This document shows, piece by piece, positions 1 through 9,226 of a stretch of 64,000 bases of DNA. The stretch's first letter is position 1, and the number at the start of each line of letters is the position of its first letter. The DNA lies in the NCBI GenBank assembly GCA_037044955.1, contig JBAOHX010000004.1, positions 434,001 through 498,000 of the forward strand, written 5' to 3'. The DNA comes from JAJXWB01 sp037044955 (GTDB lineage Bacteria > Pseudomonadota > Alphaproteobacteria > Rhizobiales > Beijerinckiaceae). A program made the translations under genes and the position numbers. The notes under the pieces were generated by a model. The model was given only the letters and a program-made list of their open reading frames with translations, was not told where the DNA came from and did not search any database.

Positions 1-178
1 CCGCGATCTTCCAGCCCCACAAGGGCGTCTTGAAACGCTTCTCGAGCAGCGCCTGCACGGCATAACCCTCCGCGCGCGATTGCGGGCGAATGGCGTCGGG
101 CAGGGCGTCGATGACCTCGCCCTTCATCCAGGTTTCGTAGAGCAGGTCGCTCGCCTGCTGGCGTGACGTGGCGTCCAT
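1..178 (-). CDS. 2-keto-4-pentenoate hydratase family protein (3' part outside window)
   Basis: Only the first 59 codons are present, and the gene runs off the left edge. The visible N-terminus starts MDATSRQQASDLL and reaches TPLWGWKIA, which resembles the start of 2-keto-4-pentenoate hydratase / 2-oxo-hepta-3-ene-dioate hydratase proteins (MhpD/HpaH, FAH-like fold). These hydrate dienoates in meta-cleavage pathways. The ATG at 178-176 overlaps the stop codon of the upstream monooxygenase by one base (TGATG), so the two are translationally coupled and probably serve one catabolic pathway. The catalytic part is not visible, so hydratase and decarboxylase members cannot be told apart. Confidence 0.6.
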   Translation of the reverse strand, partial: MDATSRQQASDLLYETWMKGEVIDALPDAIRPQSRAEGYAVQALLEKRFKTPLWGWKIA

Positions 179-1990
179 CAGCGCGACACATCCAGCCCGC
201 GCATCGTCCCTTCCGCGCGCCAGCCTTCCAGCAGGCGGACGAAGGCGTTGGGGCCTTTCAGATACGAGCCGTTCCTCGCGGTGACGGCGTTTGGCTTGCC
301 TTCGTTGTTGTAATAGCCCGGCGTGCATTCCTTGAGAAAAGGCGCGCGGAATTCGCTCATGCGCACGATGCCCTTCACCCAGCTCGCTTCTGCTTCGGCC
401 TCGGGTTCGAGCGTGCGAAAATCGTTCTTCAGCGCCTCGCTGGCGACGAAGGCTATGTGCTTGGCGGTCTCGGCCAGCATGTGCTGGAAGTTCGCGCTAT
501 AGCCGCCCTGCGCCGTCTGGATCAGGAACATGTTGGGGAAGCCGCGCGAAAAAACGCCGTGCAGCGTTTCCGCGCCGTTCTCGAACTTCTTGGTCAGCGT
601 CAGCCCGTCGCGCCCGGCGATCGTCATGCCGAGACGGCGCGAATAATCCGTTCCGACCTCGAAGCCCGTGGAATAGATGAGGCAATCGAGCTTGTACTCC
701 TTGCCCGCCACCACGACGCCATGTTCGGTGATGCGCTCGACGCCCTTGCCCTGGGTGTCGACCAGATGGACGCTCGGCCGGTTGAACGTCTGCAGATATT
801 GATCGTGGAAGCAGGGGCGCTTGCAGAACTGGTCGTACCACGGCTTCAGCGCGTCGGCGGTGGCCTTGTCCTGCACGATCTGGTCGACGCGCGCGCGCAC
901 CCGCTCCATTTTTTGATAGTCGGCGATCTGCATCAGCGCTTGCGGGTCCTCGACCTTCTCGCCGGCGCGCTCCTTGCGCCGCGCCAGCAGCAGGATGTTG
1001 CCGATGAGATCGGTCCAGCCGTCGTTGACCATGTCCTCGTCGAATTCCTCGCCGGAGACGACGGCGGAGAAATTGTCGATGCGCGCCTTCTGCCAGCCGG
1101 GCTTCAGCGATTGCGCCCATTCGGGGTCGGTAGGCCGGTCGTTGCGCACGTCGACAGACGAAGGGGTGCGCTGGAAGACGAAAAGCTCCTTCGCGCTTGC
1201 GCCGAGATGCGGCACGCATTGCACCGCAGTCGCGCCCGTGCCGATGATGCCGACGACCTTGTCCTTCAGGCCCGTCATGCCGCCTGAGGAATCGCCGCCC
1301 GTATAGGCATAGTCCCAGCGGCTCGTGTGAAAGCTGTGGCCCTTGAAGCTGTCGACGCCGGGAATGCCCGGCAGTTTCGGCCGATGCAGCAGGCCGCCCG
1401 CGACGACGATGAACTTCGCCCGCAACGTGTCGCCGCGATTGGTCCTCACGATCCAGCGCGCGGACGCCTCGTCCCAGCGCGCGTCCTTGGCTTCCGTCTG
1501 GAACAGCGCCTTTTCGTAGAGCCTGAAGTGCCGGCCGATGCGGCGCGAATGCTCGAACAGTTCCGGCGCACGCGCATATTTGGCGACCGGCATGTAGCCG
1601 GTCTCCTCCAGCAGCGGCATGTAGATGTAGCTCTCGGTGTCGCAGGCCGCGCCCGGGTAGCGGTTCCAGTACCAGGTGCCGCCGAAATCCGCGCCCTTCT
1701 CGACGATGAGAAAATCGTCGACGCCCTTTTCGCGCAACCGCGCGCCGGTCAGCAGCCCGGAGAAGCCGCCGCCGAACACGACGATGTCAGTGTCTTTCGT
1801 CGATCGGCTCGCGCGAAAAATCCGTCGGCGCGAACGGGTCTTCGAGATAGCGGGCGTAGTCGCCTGATATTTCGACATATTGCGCATTGCCGTCTGCGCG
1901 CAGGCGGCGGTCGCGCTCTTCGCGATATTTGCTGCGCAGCGTCTCGGGATCGAAACCGAGTTCGGCTGCCTTGTCCGCCGCGATTGCCAT
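178..1990 (-). CDS. Baeyer-Villiger flavin monooxygenase (one probable sequencing indel)
   Basis: FAD- and NADPH-dependent monooxygenase that would insert oxygen next to a ketone carbonyl. The main frame shows a Rossmann motif (GGGFSGLL), the BVMO signature GGTWYWNRYPGAACD, the type I fingerprint FKGHSFHTSRWD and a second nucleotide motif (GTGATA). The first 65 residues, starting MAIAADKAAELGF at 1990, lie in another frame that ends at a TGA just past the break. Removing one A from the AAA at 1795-1797 joins them as PIDEDTDIVVFGG and gives 603 codons, normal for the family. The substrate (cyclic or aryl ketone, steroid) cannot be read from sequence. It is coupled to a hydratase gene downstream and divergent from a MetE-like gene. 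Confidence 0.88.
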
Positions 1991-2013
1991 GAGCGCTTCC
2001 GTCTGGATTATTG

Positions 2014-2037
2014 TTGTCGGATAGTCCGGTCCGACAA
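2014..2037. promoter_or_regulatory. Palindromic operator between divergent catabolic genes
   Basis: A perfect 8-bp inverted repeat, TTGTCGGA (2014-2021) and TCCGACAA (2030-2037) with an 8-bp spacer, sits in the 98-bp gap between the monooxygenase start (1990, minus strand) and the MetE-like start (2089, plus strand). Size and symmetry fit a dimeric repressor, for example of the TetR family. The regulator gene is not in the window, so the regulator type is inference. Confidence 0.5.
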
Positions 2038-2088
2038 TCTAACCGCATCCGAAGCGGTGCGAAAAGGCCGGAGCGTCGGGAGGGCGGC

Positions 2089-3241
2089 ATGAGCAAGGCG
2101 CAGGGGTTCGCGCGGGATACGCGCGTCGATCATGTCGGCAGCCTGTTGCGGCCGGAGGAGCTGAAGGCGGCCTTCCTGCGCCGCGCGCGCGGCCAGATCG
2201 ACGACGCCGCGCTCCTCGTCGCGCAGGACGAGGCGATCCGCGCCGTCGTCGCGGAGCAGGAAGCGCACGGCCTGCCCGTCGTCACGGACGGCGAATATCG
2301 TCGCCTCAACTGGCAGGTGAGTTTTTCGCGTGTCTCCGGTTGGGATCTGTGGGAAGGCGCATGGCGCAACTTCCTGCAATTTCCCGACAATGTCGGCGCG
2401 GGCGAAAAGCCGCTGCAGCGCGGCGCCGACGCCGTGGAATCCTTCAAGGTTCCGGCGACGGGCAAGATCGCGTTGCAGGAGAGCTTCCCGCTGCGCGAAT
2501 ACAGGTTCCTGCGCGGGGTCGCGACGCGGCCGGTGAAGATGACGCTGATGGGTCCCGGACCGCGTGCGCCAGATGTGCGACATCGCCAAATCCGCGCCGC
2601 ACTATGCCGACAGCGCTTCGTTTCTCGCCGATGTCGTCGCCATCCAGCGGCGCATGGTGGAGGAACTCGTCGCCGATGGCTGCGGCTATGTGCAGATCGA
2701 CGAGCCGAGCTTCACCGGCTACGTCGATCCGGCGACGCTCCAGCGCATGGAGGCGCGCGGCGAGGATCCGCTGAAGAGCCTCAAGAGCGCGATCGACGCC
2801 GACAATGCGGTGATCGCGGGATTGCAGGGCAGGGCGGTGTTCGGCCTGCACATCTGTCGCGGCAATCGCGCCAGCATGTGGCATCGCGAGGGCCATTACG
2901 ACGCCATCGCCGAAGCCGTGTTCGGCGGTCTCCACTACGACCGCCTGCTGCTCGAATACGACAGCGAGCGCGCGGGCTCCTTCGATCCGCTGCGCTTCGT
3001 GCGCAAGGGAACGATCGTCGTGCTCGGCCTCGTCACCACCAAGAGCGGCGAGATCGAGACGGTGGATGAATTGCGCCGCCGGATCGACGCCGCCGCGAAA
3101 TTCTGCCCGCTCGACCAGCTCGCGCTCTCGCCGCAATGCGGCTTCGCCTCGGGCATCGGCGGCAATGCGCTGAGCATGGACGCGCAATGGCGCAAGCTCG
3201 ACGTGATGATGGAGACGGCGCGCAAGGTCTGGGGCCGGTGA
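2089..3241 (+). CDS. MetE C-terminal-like (cobalamin-independent) methyltransferase family protein (one probable indel)
   Basis: A stand-alone protein of the UROD/MetE-like superfamily: the C-terminal half of B12-independent methionine synthase without its N-terminal domain. The N-terminus has HVGSLLRP; the later part has the putative zinc ligands His-x-Cys in GLHICRGN and a Cys in SPQCGF. The frame breaks at CCC 2554-2556; deleting one C restores MTLMGPDRVRQMCDIAKSA and a 383-residue protein. Such short paralogues often sit in catabolic clusters and may transfer or remove methyl or alkyl groups rather than make methionine. The neighbouring monooxygenase and hydratase fit that view. The actual substrate is unknown. 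Confidence 0.78.
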
Positions 3242-3306
3242 GGCCTGCTGAAAACTTGAAACCTCATCCTGAGAGCCTGACGCGAAGTTCGCTGAAAGCC
3301 CGAACC

Positions 3307-3350
3307 CCTCATGCTGAGGAGGTCGCGTAGCGACCGTCTCGAAGCATGAG
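3307..3350 (+). repeat. Two-stem palindromic repeat, copy A
   Basis: The unit folds as an outer stem CTCATGCT (3308-3315) with AGCATGAG (3343-3350) around an inner stem GGTCGC/GCGACC (3321-3326, 3330-3335). The conserved core CTGAGGAG...CGTCTCGAAG is shared with copy B in reverse orientation. This matches a type of intergenic repeat common in Hyphomicrobiales. Confidence 0.75.
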
Positions 3351-3370
3351 CCGGAGTTTCGCGCCTCGGC

Positions 3371-3414
3371 CACCCTTCGAGACGCCCGCGTTCGCGGGCT
3401 CCTCAGGGTGAGGG
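3371..3414 (-). repeat. Two-stem palindromic repeat, copy B, ending in a T-run
   Basis: Reverse-orientation copy of the 3307-3350 element. Its outer stem is CACCCT/AGGGTG and its inner stem GCCCGCG/CGCGGGC. Both stems differ in sequence from copy A but stay paired. Six T residues follow at 3415-3420, so on the plus strand it could also act as the terminator of the MetE-like gene. Confidence 0.7.
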
Positions 3415-3459
3415 TTTTTTGGATATCGGCCACATTCTGAATCGCCTCACAAACGAAAC

Positions 3460-3490
3460 GGGTCCCGGCGCTTCACGCGTCACGGGACCC
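3460..3490. other. Perfect 8-bp hairpin
   Basis: GGGTCCCG (3460-3467) pairs with CGGGACCC (3483-3490) around a 15-base loop. No T-run follows on either side, so an intrinsic terminator is not supported. It could be an operator or a leader structure; function unknown. Confidence 0.4.
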
Positions 3491-3957
3491 TATGTTTCGC
3501 CATGTTGCGAAATTGTCTGGAATGTCCAGTCAGGAATCGAGTTCGCCTCGGCATGGCCTATGCGTCGGCTTCTCGCAATGTCGATGTATTGTGCAAGACG
3601 GCGGGTTGATCGGACCCGTTGCGTTTTGCTTGCGACCCCTGGATTGCAAGGGGTCACGCATCCTTGCCCGGTGGAGTCATCTCCTGCTTTCGCTGTTGAA
3701 CGAGGACTTGCCGTCCCCACTCCGCTGCGCGGCCAAGCTCTCTCGAAAGCCCGCCGATACCGCTGCTTCCCGAGGCGCCCGCACTCGCAAAGACAACGAT
3801 TGCATTGACGATATGCTCCGCCTCGCGCCGATTTCTGTCAAGGCGAAAGCGATTGCATCGTCGCAAACGATTCGCTCTGTTGCCAGGGAGTCACAGCGTC
3901 GTTGACCGTTCGCGCGCGAACGACGACTGTGTCGCAATCGCATCTTGCGAGACGCGC

Positions 3958-5472
3958 ATGAGAACCGAACTCCTCTCGACCGCCGAAATGGCCGAGGCCG
4001 ATCGCCTGACGATCGCGTCGGGCGTGAAGGGCGTTGCGCTGATGGAGGCTGCGGGCCGCGCCGTCGCCGACCGCGCCGCCCATCTCATCCGTCGCCGCGG
4101 CGGCCGCAGGATCGAGGTGCTCTGCGGCCCCGGCAACAATGGCGGCGACGGCTACGTCGCCGCTCACGTCCTGCGCGAAATGGGTTTCGACGCGGAAGTT
4201 CATGCGCTCGGCGATCCCGGCGCGCTGAAGGGCGACGCGGCCTGGGCCTACGAACTCTGGAATCGCGATGCGCCGCCGATCGACATGTTCGACATCGAGC
4301 ATGCCGATCTCGTGATCGACGCCCTGTTCGGCGCGGGCCTCGCGCGCGATCTCGACGGCGCGGCGCGCGATCTGGTCGAGCGCGTCAACGCCTGGCGGCA
4401 TGCGGGCGGCGGATGCGTGCTCGCGGTCGACGTTCCCTCCGGTCTCGACGGCACGACCGGCGCCGTGCGCGGCGCGGCCATCGAAGCCGACGAGACGGTG
4501 ACCTTCTTCCGCCTCAAGCCCGCGCATCTGCTGTTGCCCGGCCGCGCGCTCTGCGGCGTCGTCTGCTGCGCCGACATCGGCATCAGGCCGGACGTGCTGC
4601 GCGAAATCGCGCCGAAAGCGTTCCACAATATTCCCGCGCTGTGGAATGCGGCGCTGCCCGTTCCCCGCATCGACGCGCACAAATATTCGCGCGGGCACGC
4701 GGTCGTGGTCTCGGGCGGGATTTCCTCGACCGGCGCGGCGCGGCTTGCGGCGCGCGGCGCGCTGCGCGCGGGCGCGGGCCTCGTCACGCTCGCCTCGCCC
4801 TCCGACGCCTTGCCCGTCAACGCCGCGGCGACGACGGCGGTCATGGTCCGCCGCGCCGACGGTCCGAAGGGCCTCGCCGAACTTCTGGCCGACCCGCGCA
4901 AGAACGCCGTCGCCCTCGGGCCGGGCCTCGGCGTGGGCGAGGCGACCTGCGCGCTCGTCGAAATGGCGCTGGCGCCCGGCGCCGCGCCGCGGGCGGTCGT
5001 GCTCGACGCCGACGCGCTCACCTCTTTCGCCGGCGCGCCGGACCGATTGTTCAGGGCCATTCGCGCGGCGAACGGACCCGTCGTCCTCACCCCGCACGCC
5101 GGCGAATTCGCCCGCCTGTTCGGCCGCGACGAGTCCGACAAGATTTCGCGCGCGAGGCGAGCGGCCGAAACGTCGGGCGCCATCGTCGTCTTCAAGGGGC
5201 CGGACACGGTCGTCGCCCGTCCGGACGGACGCGCCGCCGTCGCCTCCAACGCGCCGCCGTGGCTCGCCACCGCCGGCTCGGGCGACGTGCTGGCCGGAAT
5301 CGTCTGCGGCCTGCTGGCGCAAGCCATGCCCGCCTTCGAGGCGGCCTGCGCCGGCGTCTGGATGCACGGCGAGGCGGGCCGCCTGTTCGGCCCCGGCCTG
5401 ATCGCCGAGGATCTGCCCGAAAGCCTGCCGAAAGTCTGGCGGGCGCTGACCGGGGCGCAGACGGCGTCCTGA
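3958..5472 (+). CDS. nnr: Bifunctional NAD(P)H-hydrate epimerase / ADP-dependent NAD(P)H-hydrate dehydratase
   Basis: Repairs damaged, hydrated NAD(P)H. The N-terminal YjeF_N half (about residues 1-215) epimerises R to S NAD(P)HX and shows GPGNNGGDGY. The C-terminal ribokinase-like half (about 230-500) dehydrates S-NAD(P)HX with ADP and shows GPGLG, LTPHAGEFARL and AGSGDVLAGI, the last being the phosphate-binding/catalytic loop. At 504 residues it is the usual length of the fused bacterial protein. The ATG at 3958 is chosen because homology begins at RTELLSTAEMAEADRL; the longer open frame upstream adds only basic low-information sequence. It is cytoplasmic and stands alone between a long intergenic region and the acyltransferase gene. 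Confidence 0.93.
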   Translation: MRTELLSTAEMAEADRLTIASGVKGVALMEAAGRAVADRAAHLIRRRGGRRIEVLCGPGNNGGDGYVAAHVLREMGFDAEVHALGDPGALKGDAAWAYELWNRDAPPIDMFDIEHADLVIDALFGAGLARDLDGAARDLVERVNAWRHAGGGCVLAVDVPSGLDGTTGAVRGAAIEADETVTFFRLKPAHLLLPGRALCGVVCCADIGIRPDVLREIAPKAFHNIPALWNAALPVPRIDAHKYSRGHAVVVSGGISSTGAARLAARGALRAGAGLVTLASPSDALPVNAAATTAVMVRRADGPKGLAELLADPRKNAVALGPGLGVGEATCALVEMALAPGAAPRAVVLDADALTSFAGAPDRLFRAIRAANGPVVLTPHAGEFARLFGRDESDKISRARRAAETSGAIVVFKGPDTVVARPDGRAAVASNAPPWLATAGSGDVLAGIVCGLLAQAMPAFEAACAGVWMHGEAGRLFGPGLIAEDLPESLPKVWRALTGAQTAS

Positions 5473-5549
5473 AGCGGCCGCGCCGCCGATTTCGGGCGCC
5501 GGCCAAATTCGTGTAGACGGGGCGCCTCGGATCAGACGACGCGGCGCGA

Positions 5550-7016
5550 ATGCTTTTCACCTCCTGGCAGTTCCTGCTGGTTTTCCTGCCCATTACGCTC
5601 GGCGGCTTCGTGGCGCTGCAGCGCTGGGGCTCGAACGAATTGTGCGTGGCCTGGCTGCTGCTCGCCTCCTGCCTGTTCTACGGCTATTGGAGCATCGCCT
5701 ATTTCTGGCTGCTGGCCGCGGCCATGACCGCCAATTATCTCGCCGGCCGGCTCATCGACGGCGCACGCGGGCGGGCGCGTAGAATCCTGTTCATCGTCGC
5801 CATCTGCGGCAATCTCGCGCTGCTCGGCTACTACAAATACGTCGACTTCTTCATCTCCGCCTTTGCCGACGTCACCGGCATACGTGTCGCGCTGCTGCAC
5901 GTCTTCCTGCCGCTCGGCATATCCTTCTTCACCTTCCAGAAGATCGCCTACATTTCCGACATCTACGTCGGCAAGGCGAAGAGCGGGCGCTTCCTCGACT
6001 TCGCGCTGTTCGTCTTCTTCTTCCCGCAACTCATCGCCGGCCCCATCGTCCATCACGCGGAGGTCATGCCGCAATTCCGCAAGCTGACGGCGCCCGCGCA
6101 CATCGAGGCCGACGCCCGCTGGACGAATTACGCGGTCGGCTTCGCGCTGCTCGCCATCGGGCTCATCAAGAAGGTCGTCGTCGCCGACAATATCGCGCCC
6201 TTCGTAGAGCCCGCCTTCGCCACCGCGCGCGTCGGCGAGGTCGGCCTCGCGCTCGCCTGGCAGGGCGCGCTCTGCTATGGCGTGCAACTCTATTTCGACT
6301 TCTCCGGCTACAGCGACATGGCGATCGGGCTCGCCCGCCTGTTCGGCGTGCGCCTGCCCGCCAATTTCAACTCGCCCTACGCCTCGCTCTCCATCGTCGA
6401 GTTCTGGCGGCGCTGGCACATGACGCTGTCGCGCTTCCTGCGCGACTACGTCTACATCCCGCTCGGCGGCAACAAGCGCGGCGAGACGCAGCGCTCGATC
6501 AATCTCATGCTCACCATGCTGCTCGGCGGCCTCTGGCATGGCGCCAATTACACGTTCGTCATCTGGGGCGGCATGCACGGGCTCTATCTGCTCGTCGCTC
6601 ACATCTGGGAGCGCCGCGCGCCCTGGCGCCTGCCGCCGTTTTTCGCGCGCGCTCTGACGCTCGCGGCGGTGCTGATCGCCTGGGCGCCCTTCCGCGCCGA
6701 CAGCGCGGGCGAGGCCGGCGTGATGATGGCCGGCATGATCGGGTTGAAAGGCCTGCATTTCGATCAGGTCGGCTTCTCGCCGAGCGGTTTCGCCGCCGCC
6801 TTCGCGCTGCTGGTCGCCTGCGTCATCCTGCCGAACGCGCGCCAGATCCTGCGCGCCTATCACCCGACGCTGGGCGCGCCGGCGCCCGCGCCGCGTTTCG
6901 CGCCCGCGCTGTTCGCCTGGCCCTCGCCGGCCTGGGCGATCTTCCTCGCAGCCGGCGTCGTCGCCGTGGAGTTGTTCTCCTGGCAGACGTCCGAATTCCT
7001 CTATTTCCGGTTCTGA
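5550..7016 (+). CDS. MBOAT-family membrane O-acyltransferase (AlgI-like)
   Basis: Polytopic inner-membrane protein of 488 residues with many hydrophobic helices. It carries family signatures such as YFDFSGYSDMAIG, NFNSPY, FWRRWHMTLS and the invariant-His region GGLWHGANYTF. AlgI/DltB/PatA-type proteins hand acyl (usually acetyl) groups across the membrane to exopolysaccharide or cell-wall sugars. Two bases separate its stop from the start of the next gene, an SGNH-like single-anchor protein. That is the usual two-component layout in which the SGNH partner makes the final transfer. The acceptor polymer cannot be told, since no polysaccharide synthase is in the window. Confidence 0.9.
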   Translation: MLFTSWQFLLVFLPITLGGFVALQRWGSNELCVAWLLLASCLFYGYWSIAYFWLLAAAMTANYLAGRLIDGARGRARRILFIVAICGNLALLGYYKYVDFFISAFADVTGIRVALLHVFLPLGISFFTFQKIAYISDIYVGKAKSGRFLDFALFVFFFPQLIAGPIVHHAEVMPQFRKLTAPAHIEADARWTNYAVGFALLAIGLIKKVVVADNIAPFVEPAFATARVGEVGLALAWQGALCYGVQLYFDFSGYSDMAIGLARLFGVRLPANFNSPYASLSIVEFWRRWHMTLSRFLRDYVYIPLGGNKRGETQRSINLMLTMLLGGLWHGANYTFVIWGGMHGLYLLVAHIWERRAPWRLPPFFARALTLAAVLIAWAPFRADSAGEAGVMMAGMIGLKGLHFDQVGFSPSGFAAAFALLVACVILPNARQILRAYHPTLGAPAPAPRFAPALFAWPSPAWAIFLAAGVVAVELFSWQTSEFLYFRF

Positions 7017-7018
7017 CG

Positions 7019-8225
7019 ATGCGCCGCTGGCTTGCGACCGCGCTCGGACTGATGCTCGCGCTATTCGCGCTGGCCGCCGCGATTGCGGCGGCGGGCGACG
7101 CCTTCGCGATTTTCGGCACGCGCCTCTTTCCGCACAATCTCGGAAGTCTCGAACTGCGCCTGACGACCAATGGCGACCGCGTCATCAAGGGTCTCGAATA
7201 TTTCCGTCGCGCAAAGCCGCTCGACGTCGTCTTCCTCGGCTCGTCCCGCGTCGTCTTCGGTTTCGATCCGCACAGCGCGACGATGAGCGGGTCTGAACGC
7301 CTACAACGCGGGCCTCAACGGCTCGCATTCCAACGAGAGCGCGACGATCCTGAAATCGATGGCGGGCCGCGACCCGAAGGTCGCGCGCGTCGTGTGGGCG
7401 ATCGACTTCGAGGAATTCTTCCGCGAGGAAGCGGCGCCCGCCGATCTCGACGAATCCGTTTTCGGCGGCGCCTCGCCGTGGCGCGGGCGGCTGATGCACG
7501 CCATGTCCTACGAGGGCCTGCGCAAGACGGTCGGCGGCGTGATGGGCGCGCAGGCCTTCTACATCGACACCGACGGCTTCTATCACTACGCGCTGCAGGA
7601 CCGGAAAAACCTCATCGGCGGCGAGGATTTCTGGGAACTGCCGAGCATGCGCGCGTGGTTTCCTTCCTACATGTTCGTGCGCGATACCTACGCGGGGCAA
7701 TTGCCGACGCGCCTCGCGCGCATTGTCGACGCGCTGAAGATGGCGCGCGCGAAGGGCATTGCCGTCGATCTCGTGCTGCCGCCGGTGCACGTCTCGCGCC
7801 GCGCCATGTTCGATCTCCTGGGCTACCAGCAGCGCTTCCGCGACTGGAAGAAGGCGCTGGCCGGCGCGGTGGAAGAGGCCGCGAAAGGCGAGGGCGCGGC
7901 CGTGCGCGCCTTCGATTTCAGCGAGGTCGGCGACGTCGCGCACGACGTGTTCCGGCGCGGCGGCCCGCTCGACCGCTCGCCCTATTTCTTCGAGGTGCTG
8001 CACTTCCGGCCAAGCGTCGGCGACATGATCGTCGCGCGGCTCCTCGACCGTCCCTGGCCCGCGTCCATCCCGCCCTTCGGCGCGCCGCTGGCGGAGACGA
8101 CGACCGAGGCGCGGCTCAGCGCCGACGAGGCGCAGGTGATCGTGTGGGAGCAGCGCAATCCCGACTTGGTCGCGCGCATCAAGGCGATCATCGGCACTTT
8201 CGAAAAGTGGAAAGTGAAGCCGTAA
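7019..8225 (+). CDS. SGNH-like exported partner of the O-acyltransferase (one probable indel)
   Basis: An N-terminal membrane anchor (about residues 4-25) is followed by a periplasmic domain with VVFLGSSRVVFGFDP, which places a Ser in the position of an SGNH block I, and by NAGLNGSHSNE and WAIDFEEFF. The frame breaks in GGG 7289-7291; removing one G joins the halves (SGLNAYNAGLNGS) and gives 401 residues. It follows the MBOAT gene by two bases, like AlgJ/AlgX or DltD with their membrane partners, so a role in polymer O-acylation is likely. Catalytic residues beyond the first block are not certain from sequence alone. Confidence 0.7.
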
Positions 8226-8227
8226 GC

Positions 8228-8324
8228 CGTCATTGCGAGGAGCCGCAAGGCGACGAAGCAATCCATCCCCGTGTAAGTCTCGTGGATGGATTGCTTCGTC
8301 GCCTTGCGGCTCCTCGCAATGACG
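8228..8324. repeat. Perfect inverted repeat with 41-bp arms
   Basis: Arms 8228-8268 and 8284-8324 are exact reverse complements, separated by 15 bases; each arm starts or ends with the CGTCATTGCGAGGAGC type sequence. It fills the gap between two convergent genes (stops at 8225 and 8331). RNA from either strand would form a very stable hairpin. The sequence resembles a dispersed palindrome of Hyphomicrobiales. Confidence 0.9.
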
Positions 8325-8330
8325 TGAAAG

Positions 8331-9054
8331 CTACCTCACGCTCGCTGTCTCTGCCGGCGCCGCGCTCTTCCCGTTCTTCGCCAGCGCCTTCGCTTCGGGC
8401 TGGATCAGCCCCGCCGACATGATGAGCTTGGCCGCATCGTCCGGCGTCATGTCGATCTCGATCACCTCGGTCGCCGGCAGGTAGAAATAGAAACCCGTCG
8501 TCGGGTTCGGCGTACACGGCAGGAAAACCGAGACGTAGGGCGTGTCTCCCGCGCCGATCGCCTTCTTGACGTTCTCGCCGGGCGGCGTCGAGATGAACAC
8601 CAGCGACCATTGTCCCTTCGCCGGATATTGCACCAGCCCGACCTTGCGGAAGCCCGTGCCCTGCTGCGAGAACACGGTCTCGAACAATTGCTTCACGCTC
8701 TTGTAGATGCCGCGCACGACCGGCATGCGGTCGAGGATCGTTTCGCTCAGGCGGATGAGCGAGCGTCCCAGCAGGTTGGCGGCGAGAAAGCCGAGCAGCG
8801 TGAGGCCGACGAAGGCGATGACGACGCCGACGCCGGGAATATCCTTCACCAGATAGATGTCGGGCCACAGCGACACCGGCAGCAGCGGCCGGATCCAGTG
8901 ATCGACCGTATCGACGAACCAGAACACGAGCCACGCCGTCACCGCCAGCGGGCCCGCGATCACCAGGCCCGTGAGGAAATAGGCGCGGACGCGCGCGCCA
9001 ATGCCGCGCGGGCGCGGCGGATGGGGCGGCAGCGGGCGGCGGCAGATCGGTCAA
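8331..9054 (-). CDS. DUF502 family membrane protein (one probable indel near the N-terminus)
   Basis: Two N-terminal transmembrane helices (ending GPLAVTAWLVFWFVDTVDHW and VGLTLLGFLAANLLGRSL) precede a soluble C-terminal domain with IYKSVKQ, VFLPCTPNPTTGF and a C-terminal tail. This is the normal DUF502 plan; no biochemical role is established for the family. The part before RVRAYFLTGLVIAGP has no start codon in frame. Removing one base from the GCGCGCG run near 8993-8999 joins it to LTDLPPPAAAPSAAPARHW in the next frame. A TTG at 9054-9052 then gives 240 residues. If no error exists, a GTG at 8963 is the only start and the first helix would be shortened. Confidence 0.78.
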
Positions 9055-9136
9055 ATGTCGAAGTCCCTCTTGGCGGCGCAATGTGGCGGCCAGCGTGGGC
9101 TTTTGCAAGGCGAGGACTGCGCGCAAAAGGCCCGGC

Positions 9137-9220
9137 TGTCATTCCCGCGCAAGCGGGAATCCAGAGCCGGCAGGCCGATTCTGAATTCCCGATCGGGCCT
9201 GCGGCCCGTCGGGAATGACA
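9137..9220 (+). repeat. TGTCAT...TGACA repeat, copy 1
   Basis: 84-bp unit starting TGTCATTCCCGC and ending CGGGAATGACA. The first stem is ATTCCCGC/GCGGGAAT with a four-base loop, followed by ATCCAG and a second imperfect palindrome. Related units lie at 13097-13176 (inverted) and 49952-50030. Confidence 0.8.
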
Positions 9221-9226
9221 CGCAGG

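Larger units (their letters stand above)
3242..3957. other. Gene-poor intergenic region with folded repeats
   Basis: 716 bases without a credible gene; the short open frames here lack family resemblance and overlap each other on both strands. The first third holds a truncated start (CCTCATCCTGAG, 3262-3273) and two full copies of a foldable repeat (listed separately), the second followed by six T residues. Next comes a perfect 8-bp stem at 3460-3490. From about 3500 to 3957 I see no clear element apart from the presumed leader of the NAD(P)HX repair gene. Confidence 0.6.

Noticed and set aside
3492..3905. Short open frames of up to about 130 codons in the gene-poor region before the NAD(P)HX repair gene
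   Set aside because: They overlap on both strands, lack ribosome-binding sites and recognisable domains, and are expected by chance in GC-rich DNA.
8228..8324. The long palindrome as an insertion-sequence end or CRISPR-like unit
   Set aside because: There is no transposase and no regularly spaced repeat with unique spacers; only one pair of arms is present. No CRISPR array was seen anywhere in the window.
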